DNA of 64,000 bases, taken from Dietzia sp032248695 (GTDB lineage: Bacteria; Actinomycetota; Actinomycetes; Mycobacteriales; Mycobacteriaceae). Below, piece by piece: positions 59,038-64,000 of this stretch; position 1 is the first letter of the stretch, and every line of letters begins with the position of its first letter. Where the stretch lies: the NCBI RefSeq assembly GCF_032248695.1, contig NZ_JAVHXC010000001.1, positions 496,001 through 560,000 on the forward strand, given 5' to 3'. Below the pieces are notes generated by a model. That model was not told the DNA's origin. It saw only the letters and a program-made list of their open reading frames with translations, and did not search any database. The position numbers and the translations under genes were made by a program.

Positions 59038-60033
59038 ATGATTTCTACACGCGTACGTATCGGCGCCGTCCTCGGCGCGCTGGCTCTCGGCCTGACCGCC
59101 TGTGGCTCGGACGCCGACGTCGAGAACACCGCCGCCGAGGGCGAGACGACCACCATCGAGGTCGAGGACAACAACGGCACCCAGACCGTCACCATCCCGC
59201 CGCAGTCCGTGGTCGCCACGGACAACCGTACGTTCGAGACGCTGGCCGACTGGGGGGTCGAGCTGAAGGCCGGCGCGGTCTCCCTCATGCCGAAGACCAT
59301 CGCCTACAAGACCGACGAGAGCATCATCGACCTCGGCAGCCACCGCGAGCCGGACCTCGAGGCCGTCGTCGCCGCCGAGCCCGACCTCATCATCAACGGT
59401 CAGCGCTTCACCCAGTACCAGGCCGACTTCGAGCGCCTGGTCCCCGACGCCGCGATCATCTCCCTCGACCCGCGTGACGGCCAGCCCTTCGACGCCGAGC
59501 TCAAGCGCCAGACCACCGTGCTGGGCGAGATCTTCGGCAAGGAGGCCGAGGCCGAGCAGCTCAACGCCGACCTCGACGCCGCCATCGAGCGCGTCAAGGC
59601 CGCCTACTCCGCCGACGACACCGTCATGGGCCTCATCACCTCCGGTGGCGAGATCAACTACGTGACCCCGGGCACCGGCCGCACCATCGGCCCCCTGTTC
59701 GACATCCTCGGCCTGACCCCGTCCCTCGAGGTCGAGGACGGCTCGAGCAACCACCAGGGTGACGACATCTCCGTCGAGGCGATCGCCGACTCCAACCCGG
59801 ACATCATGATCGTCATGGACCGTGACGGCGGCACCGCCACCGGCGCCGACGACCCGGCCTACCGCCCGGCCAGCGAGCTGCTCGCCGAGTCCCAGGCGCT
59901 CCAGGGAGTCACCGCCGTGCGTGAGGACAACATCGTCTACATGCCCGCGGACACCTACACCAACGAGAGCATCCAGACCTACACCGAGTTCCTCAACGCC
60001 CTGGCCGACAAGCTGGAAGCGGCGAAGAACTGA
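59038..60033 (+). CDS. Iron-siderophore ABC transporter, substrate-binding lipoprotein
   Basis: A 331-residue lipoprotein with lipobox LTAC (Cys22). The body is a class III (FhuD/YclQ-like) binding protein: TLADWGVELKAGAVSLMPKTI and PDLEAVVAAEPDLIING. It would capture an iron chelate at the cell surface and deliver it to the two permeases downstream. The iron box and order (binding protein, permease, permease, ATPase) support this. Its product probably exceeds the permeases because a hairpin follows. The siderophore is unknown; YclQ-type proteins bind petrobactin-like catecholates. Confidence 0.92.
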   Translation: MISTRVRIGAVLGALALGLTACGSDADVENTAAEGETTTIEVEDNNGTQTVTIPPQSVVATDNRTFETLADWGVELKAGAVSLMPKTIAYKTDESIIDLGSHREPDLEAVVAAEPDLIINGQRFTQYQADFERLVPDAAIISLDPRDGQPFDAELKRQTTVLGEIFGKEAEAEQLNADLDAAIERVKAAYSADDTVMGLITSGGEINYVTPGTGRTIGPLFDILGLTPSLEVEDGSSNHQGDDISVEAIADSNPDIMIVMDRDGGTATGADDPAYRPASELLAESQALQGVTAVREDNIVYMPADTYTNESIQTYTEFLNALADKLEAAKN

Positions 60034-60050
60034 TCTCGCGACACCTGTCG

Positions 60051-60092
60051 GACGAGGGTGGGACCGCCGGTCGCGGCGGGCCCACCCTCGTC
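60051..60092 (+). terminator. Intra-operon hairpin (attenuator) after the binding-protein gene
   Basis: A 12-bp outer stem (60051-60062 with 60081-60092) and a 5-bp inner stem (60064-60068 with 60075-60079) lie 18 bases after the stop codon. No T-run follows. It could reduce read-through into the permease genes or stabilise the upstream mRNA. Confidence 0.6.
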
Positions 60093-60165
60093 GTCGTCGC
60101 CGGGAGCCCTCCCGGTCCGGACGGCACCGTCCCCCGCCCGTGACGACACCGATTGACGACCAGAC

Positions 60166-61179
60166 GTGACTGCCTCCTCCACCGCTCCCCCGCCCGGGGC
60201 CGGTACACCTCCCACCCCCACCCGATCCAAGGGCCGACTGTTCGACTGGAAGCTGCTCGTCGGCGTCCTCGTCGTGGCCGGGTTGCTCGCCCTGTCGCTG
60301 TTCACCGGAGTCTACGACGTCTTCGGCGCGGAGGACGGGGCCGAGATGTTCGGCATCACCCGGATCCCCCGCACCATCGCGCTGGTCCTCGCCGGCGCCG
60401 CGATGGCCATGTCCGGGCTCGTGATGCAGCTGCTCACCCAGAACAGGTTCGTCGAACCCACCACCACCGGGACCACCGAGTGGGCGGGACTGGGCCTGCT
60501 CGCCGTGCTCATCCTCTACCCCGAGGCCGACATCCTCACGCGCATGGTGGCGGCCGTCATCGCCGCCTTCATCGGCACGATGGTGTTCTTCCTGTTTCTG
60601 CGCAGGGTGTCCCTGCGCTCGTCGCTCATCGTCCCGATCGTCGGGATCATGCTCGGCGCCGTGGTGGGTTCCGTCTCCACGTTCATCGCGCTGCAGACCG
60701 ACATGCTGCAGAGTCTCGGCATCTGGTTCGCCGGCAGCTTCACGTCCGTGATCCGTGGCCAGTACGAGGTCCTGTGGGTCGTCGCGCTCGTGGGGCTCGC
60801 CGTGTTCATCGTCGCCGACCGCTTCACCGTCGCCGGGCTCGGCGAGGAGATCTCCACCAACGTCGGTCTCAACTACAACCGCATCCTGCTCGTCGGCACC
60901 GCCCTGATCTCGGTCGCCACCGGCGTGGTCACCGTCGTGGTGGGCAACCTGCCCTTCCTCGGGCTCATCGTCCCCAACATCGTGTCCCTCATCCGCGGCG
61001 ACGACCTGCGGTCCAACCTGCCCTGGGTGTGCCTGCTCGGGATCGGCATCGTCACCGTCTGCGACCTCGTCGGCCGGACCGTGATCATGCCGTTCGAGGT
61101 CCCGGTCTCGCTCATCCTCGGCATCGTCGGCTCGGTCGTGTTCGTGTCCCTGCTCCTCCGGCAGCGCAGCAATGGATAG
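60166..61179 (+). CDS. Siderophore ABC transporter permease 1 (FecCD/YclN-like)
   Basis: A 337-residue polytopic protein of the FecCD family with about nine to ten helices. It contains RIPRTIALVLAGAAMAMSGLVMQ and, near the C-terminus, GNLPFLGLIVPNIVSLIRGDD, the loop that couples to the ATPase. GTG 60166 is the start; a good ribosome-binding site is not evident. It overlaps the second permease by 8 bp. It forms a heterodimeric channel with that protein. Confidence 0.9.
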   Translation: MTASSTAPPPGAGTPPTPTRSKGRLFDWKLLVGVLVVAGLLALSLFTGVYDVFGAEDGAEMFGITRIPRTIALVLAGAAMAMSGLVMQLLTQNRFVEPTTTGTTEWAGLGLLAVLILYPEADILTRMVAAVIAAFIGTMVFFLFLRRVSLRSSLIVPIVGIMLGAVVGSVSTFIALQTDMLQSLGIWFAGSFTSVIRGQYEVLWVVALVGLAVFIVADRFTVAGLGEEISTNVGLNYNRILLVGTALISVATGVVTVVVGNLPFLGLIVPNIVSLIRGDDLRSNLPWVCLLGIGIVTVCDLVGRTVIMPFEVPVSLILGIVGSVVFVSLLLRQRSNG

Positions 61180-62230
61180 CCGCGACGCCGCCGCCGACCC
61201 GGGTGCGATCCACGGTCCGGGCGCCCCGGCCCGGGAGAGCGGCCCCCTGCCCACGCCCCGCTCGCGGCGCCGCTACTGGATCGTCGTCACGGCCCTGTCG
61301 CTCCTCGCCGTGGGCTTCGGATTCGGGATCCTCGCCTGGGACAACCCCATGCCCATCGGGTCGACGGGCTTCTGGCGCGTCGCCGAACTGCGCACCACGA
61401 CGGTCGTCGTCATGGTCGTGGTGGCCCTGTGCCAGGCGCTGGCCACGGTGAGTTTCCAGACGGTCGCCAACAACCGGATCGTCACCCCGTCGATCATGGG
61501 CTTCGAGGCGCTCTACGTGGCGGTGCAGACCTCCGCCATCTACTTCCTCGGCGCCGCCGGGCTCATGGCGCTGACCGGGCTGCCCCAGTTCATCCTGCAG
61601 GTCGCGCTCATGGTGGGACTGTCGGTCGCGCTGTACGGGTGGCTGCTCTCCGGCCGCTACGCGAACATCCAGGTGATGCTGCTCATCGGCATCGTGATCG
61701 GCGGCGGCCTCGGGTCGATCTCCACCTTCATGCAGCGCCTGCTCACCCCGAGCGACTTCGACATCCTCACCGCCCGGCTCTTCGGCTCGATGGCCAACGC
61801 CGAGGTGTCCTACCTGCCCGTGGCGATCCCGCTGTGCGTGGTCGCGGGCGTGATGCTCGTGCTCAGCGCCAAACGCCTCAACGTGGTCTCCCTCGGCAAG
61901 GACATCACCCACAACCTCGGGCTGGACCATCGCCGCGAGGTGATGCGGACGCTGTTCTTCGTGTCGATCCTCATGGCCGTGTCCACCGCGCTCGTCGGCC
62001 CGATGACCTTCCTCGGCTTCCTGGTGGCCACGCTGGCCTACCAGTTCGCCGACAGCTACGACCACCGCTACATCTTCCCCGTGTCCGCCCTGCTCGGCTT
62101 CGTGGTGCTCTCCGGCGCCTACTTCATCATGAAGCACGTCTTCTACGCGCAGGGCGTCGTCTCGATCATCATCGAGGTGATCGGCGGCTCGGTCTTCCTC
62201 TTCGTCATCCTCAGAAAGGGACGCCTGTGA
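61172..62230 (+). CDS. Siderophore ABC transporter permease 2 (FecCD/YclO-like)
   Basis: A 352-residue FecCD-type permease with a Pro/Arg-rich N-terminal extension before the first helix (about 35-55). The conserved VALCQALATVSFQTVANNRIVTPSIMG and GPMTFLGFLVATLAYQ segments are present. ATG 61172 overlaps the previous gene by 8 bp and its stop overlaps the ATPase GTG by four. It pairs with permease 1. Confidence 0.9.
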   Translation: MDSRDAAADPGAIHGPGAPARESGPLPTPRSRRRYWIVVTALSLLAVGFGFGILAWDNPMPIGSTGFWRVAELRTTTVVVMVVVALCQALATVSFQTVANNRIVTPSIMGFEALYVAVQTSAIYFLGAAGLMALTGLPQFILQVALMVGLSVALYGWLLSGRYANIQVMLLIGIVIGGGLGSISTFMQRLLTPSDFDILTARLFGSMANAEVSYLPVAIPLCVVAGVMLVLSAKRLNVVSLGKDITHNLGLDHRREVMRTLFFVSILMAVSTALVGPMTFLGFLVATLAYQFADSYDHRYIFPVSALLGFVVLSGAYFIMKHVFYAQGVVSIIIEVIGGSVFLFVILRKGRL

Positions 62231-62982
62231 TCACCCTCGAGAAGGTCTCCAAGAACTACTCCGACACGGTCACCATCGGGCCCGTCGACCTCGAGATCCC
62301 CCGCGGCGGTATCACCGCGCTGGTCGGTCCGAACGGGGCGGGCAAGTCCACGATGCTCACCATGATCGGGCGTCTCATGGGGCTCGACGAGGGTGTCATC
62401 GAGGTCGCCGGGTACGACGTGACCACCACCAAGTCCAAGGACCTCGCCCGCATCGTGTCGATCCTGCGGCAGGAGAACCACTTCATCACCCGGCTCACCG
62501 TGCGCCAGCTCGTCGGGTTCGGGCGCTTCCCGCACTCCAAGGGCCGGCTCACGGTCGCGGACGAGGAGATCATCACCCAGGCGATCGACTTCCTCGACCT
62601 GGCCGCGCTCGAGAACCGATACCTCGACCAGCTCTCGGGCGGTCAACGTCAACGCGCGTACGTGGCGATGGTGCTGAGCCAGCAGACCGACTACGTCCTG
62701 CTGGACGAGCCGCTCAACAACCTCGACATGCGGCACTCCGTGCAGATGATGAAGCACCTGCGCAGCGCCGCGGAGGAGCTCGGCCGCACCATCGTGATCG
62801 TGTTGCACGACATCAACTTCGCCTCGCATTACGCGGATCACATCTGCGCCATGAAGAACGGCGAGGTGGTCGAGTTCGGCACCCCTGGCGAGATCATGAC
62901 CGACGAGGTCCTGAGCAGGGTCTTCGACACCCCGGTGAGCGTGATCGACGGCCCGGACGGCAAGCTCGCCTGCTACTACTGA
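62227..62982 (+). CDS. Siderophore ABC transporter ATPase (FepC/YclP-like)
   Basis: A 251-residue ABC ATPase. Walker A GPNGAGKST is at 34-42, the Q-loop is RQENH, the signature LSGGQRQR is near 138, Walker B is VLLDEP, and the H-loop is VLHDIN. It powers iron-chelate import through the two permeases. GTG 62227 overlaps the permease stop (GTGA). It is closest to the YclP/CeuD class, which has the LDMRHSVQMMK segment after Walker B. Confidence 0.93.
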   Translation: MITLEKVSKNYSDTVTIGPVDLEIPRGGITALVGPNGAGKSTMLTMIGRLMGLDEGVIEVAGYDVTTTKSKDLARIVSILRQENHFITRLTVRQLVGFGRFPHSKGRLTVADEEIITQAIDFLDLAALENRYLDQLSGGQRQRAYVAMVLSQQTDYVLLDEPLNNLDMRHSVQMMKHLRSAAEELGRTIVIVLHDINFASHYADHICAMKNGEVVEFGTPGEIMTDEVLSRVFDTPVSVIDGPDGKLACYY

Positions 62983-63031
62983 GCCGGGCTGACCGGATGC
63001 GCGACCGCCCCGGATTCAGGACAATCGGGGC

Positions 63032-63328
63032 ATGACCGAACGACAGTACGACCAGGACACCGACGGAGACTACGACGAGAACACCCTGGACGGGAGCGAG
63101 GGGCTCGACGCGGACGTCATCACGACCGACAACGAGGACCTGACCGTCGACGCCCCCGAGACGTGGAAGCCGATCGAGGAGAACCACGACCTCGACGACA
63201 AGCTCGCCGCGGAGCGCCCCGACGTCGACAGCCCGGAGCCGGAGGACGAGGGCGTCTCCCCCGAGCCGCGCGACGAGATCGATGATCTGGACCCTGAGGG
63301 CGAGACGCGCGTCCTCGGCGAGGCGTAG
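63032..63328 (+). CDS. Small acidic protein, possibly DUF5709-like
   Basis: A 98-residue, very acidic protein (about a third Asp/Glu), with no hydrophobic segment or Cys. It has repeated Leu-Asp/Asp-Asp patterns and a PETWKPIEENHDLDDKL core, reminiscent of actinobacterial DUF5709 proteins, but the match is weak. It is probably disordered. A GACAAT box ends 6 nt before the ATG, so it may be leaderless. The function is unknown. Confidence 0.6.
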   Translation: MTERQYDQDTDGDYDENTLDGSEGLDADVITTDNEDLTVDAPETWKPIEENHDLDDKLAAERPDVDSPEPEDEGVSPEPRDEIDDLDPEGETRVLGEA

Positions 63329-63367
63329 CGGGTCCGTCCCCCGCACCCGGCGGGAGGAGGTGGCGCA

Positions 63368-63934
63368 GTGACCGGCCGGAGCATCGCCGCGGCGATGCGA
63401 GCCCAGGACCGCCGCCGCTTCCTCCCGCCGGAGGTCGTCGCGGATCACTTCCGCGACGCCCCGCTGCCCATCGGGTACGGGCAGACCAACTCCCAGCCGT
63501 CCACGGTGGCGGACATGCTCGGCCTCCTCGAACCGTTCCCCGGGATGACGGTGCTCGACGTGGGCTCCGGCAGCGGATGGACCTCCGCGATCCTCGGTGA
63601 ACTCGGTGGCCCGGAGTCGCGGGTCCACGCCGTGGAACTCGTCCCCGAGTTGGTGGAGCGCTCACGCGAGGCGATCGACCAGCCGTGGGTCAGGGTCCAC
63701 CCGGCCGAGCCCGGGATCCTGGGGCTCCCCGACCTCGCCCCCTTCGATCGGATCCTCGTCTCCGCGATGGCCCCCGATCTGCCGCGCGAGCTCGTCGACC
63801 AGCTCGCCGACGACGGGATCATGGTCGCGCCGTGGGCGAACCGGATGCACCGCGTGCGACGGGTCGGCGCGGAGGTCGAGATCACCGAGCACGGCGGCTA
63901 CCGGTTCGTACCCTTGCTGCACACCCGATTCTGA
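63368..63934 (+). CDS. Protein-L-isoaspartate O-methyltransferase-like protein
   Basis: A 188-residue class I methyltransferase of the PCMT family: LPIGYGQTNSQPSTVADML (the substrate loop), LDVGSGSGWTSAIL (SAM motif I), VHAVELVPELVE (motif II) and FDRILVSAMAPDLP. It would repair isoaspartyl damage in aged proteins or be a paralogue with another substrate. GTG 63368 has a GGAGGAGG site upstream. It follows the acidic small gene by 39 bp. Confidence 0.85.
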   Translation: MTGRSIAAAMRAQDRRRFLPPEVVADHFRDAPLPIGYGQTNSQPSTVADMLGLLEPFPGMTVLDVGSGSGWTSAILGELGGPESRVHAVELVPELVERSREAIDQPWVRVHPAEPGILGLPDLAPFDRILVSAMAPDLPRELVDQLADDGIMVAPWANRMHRVRRVGAEVEITEHGGYRFVPLLHTRF

Positions 63935-63952
63935 GCAGCGTGATCCGGCAAC

Positions 63953-64000
63953 TATCCTGAGGCGGACCTCATCCGCGCCGCACACCCAGGAGCCGTCGAT
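63953..64000 (+). promoter_or_regulatory. Promoter and ribosome-binding site of a gene cut by the window edge
   Basis: TATCCT at 63953-63958 could be a -10 box. AGGAG at 63988-63992 is 6 nt before AT at 63999-64000, which would be ATG if the next base is G. The coding part is outside the window. Confidence 0.5.

Overview
This window is about 64 kb of very GC-rich, densely coded chromosome (roughly 70% GC by eye) from an actinobacterium of the order Mycobacteriales. The order is suggested by a fused 2-oxoglutarate decarboxylase/E2 protein without a lipoyl domain, mycothiol (MshB) and coenzyme F420 (FbiC) biosynthesis genes, an LpqW-type lipoprotein, a sigE-rseA-htrA-tatB block, and an IdeR/DtxR-type iron box. 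The order of recognisable genes broadly follows the Mycobacterium tuberculosis interval from about Rv1278 to Rv1151c (from memory), but it is compacted: gpgS, fadD6 and tagA are absent from their expected places. A small-genome genus such as Dietzia fits, but the genus cannot be proved from this window. I found no rRNA, tRNA, CRISPR array, insertion sequence, prophage or attachment site.

Layout. 1-8.2 kb: DNA and RNA metabolism (SMC-like ATPase fragment, metallophosphoesterase, SWIM protein, SNF2 helicase, secreted HNH nuclease, DEAD-box RNA helicase). 8.3-14.1 kb: a TetR-controlled locus (MFS transporter, M20 peptidase, PLP-dependent amino-acid deaminase/aldolase-like protein) divergent from an FAD lactone oxidase. 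14.2-18.9 kb: a membrane protein and the multifunctional 2-oxoglutarate decarboxylase. 19-22.3 kb: an orphan solute-binding lipoprotein, a SUFU-domain protein, a stress-type membrane protein and a CoA-ester lyase. 22.3-30.7 kb: MgtE-N/CBS protein, DUF1003 protein, lytic transglycosylase, Mrp, TatB, HtrA, RseA, SigE and an O-methyltransferase-like protein. 30.8-33.3 kb: divergent glgC and glgA/glgM. 33.4-42.7 kb: RlmA-like methyltransferase, M17 aminopeptidase, DUF3117, DivIVA-like protein, FolP2, two LOG-family proteins, then diaminopimelate genes dapE, dapD, dapC with ferredoxin fdxC. 42.7-53 kb: fbiC, two PH-domain membrane proteins, a small membrane protein, mshB, lpqW and typA. 53.2-58.9 kb: a secreted Rv1157c-like protein, cobB, aqpZ, a His/Asp-rich membrane protein, an F420-type oxidoreductase and a second glgC-like gene. 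59-63 kb: an iron-box-controlled siderophore ABC transporter. 63-64 kb: an acidic small protein, a PCMT-like methyltransferase and probably the first bases of another gene.

Expression architecture. About fifteen gene junctions overlap by 1-8 nt (mostly ATGA or GTGA), so operons are tight and probably translationally coupled. About fourteen genes instead have a TANNNT hexamer 6-10 nt upstream of the start codon and no ribosome-binding site, the pattern expected for leaderless mRNAs. Genes internal to leadered transcripts have ordinary GGAGG-type sites. Several convergent gene pairs are separated by strong GC-rich hairpins.

No obviously new defence or mobile system is present. The least explained items are the TetR/PLP/M20/MFS locus, a 36-bp tandem repeat inside the RlmA-like gene, the orphan binding protein operon, and a nuclease gene whose 3' end runs antisense into deaD.
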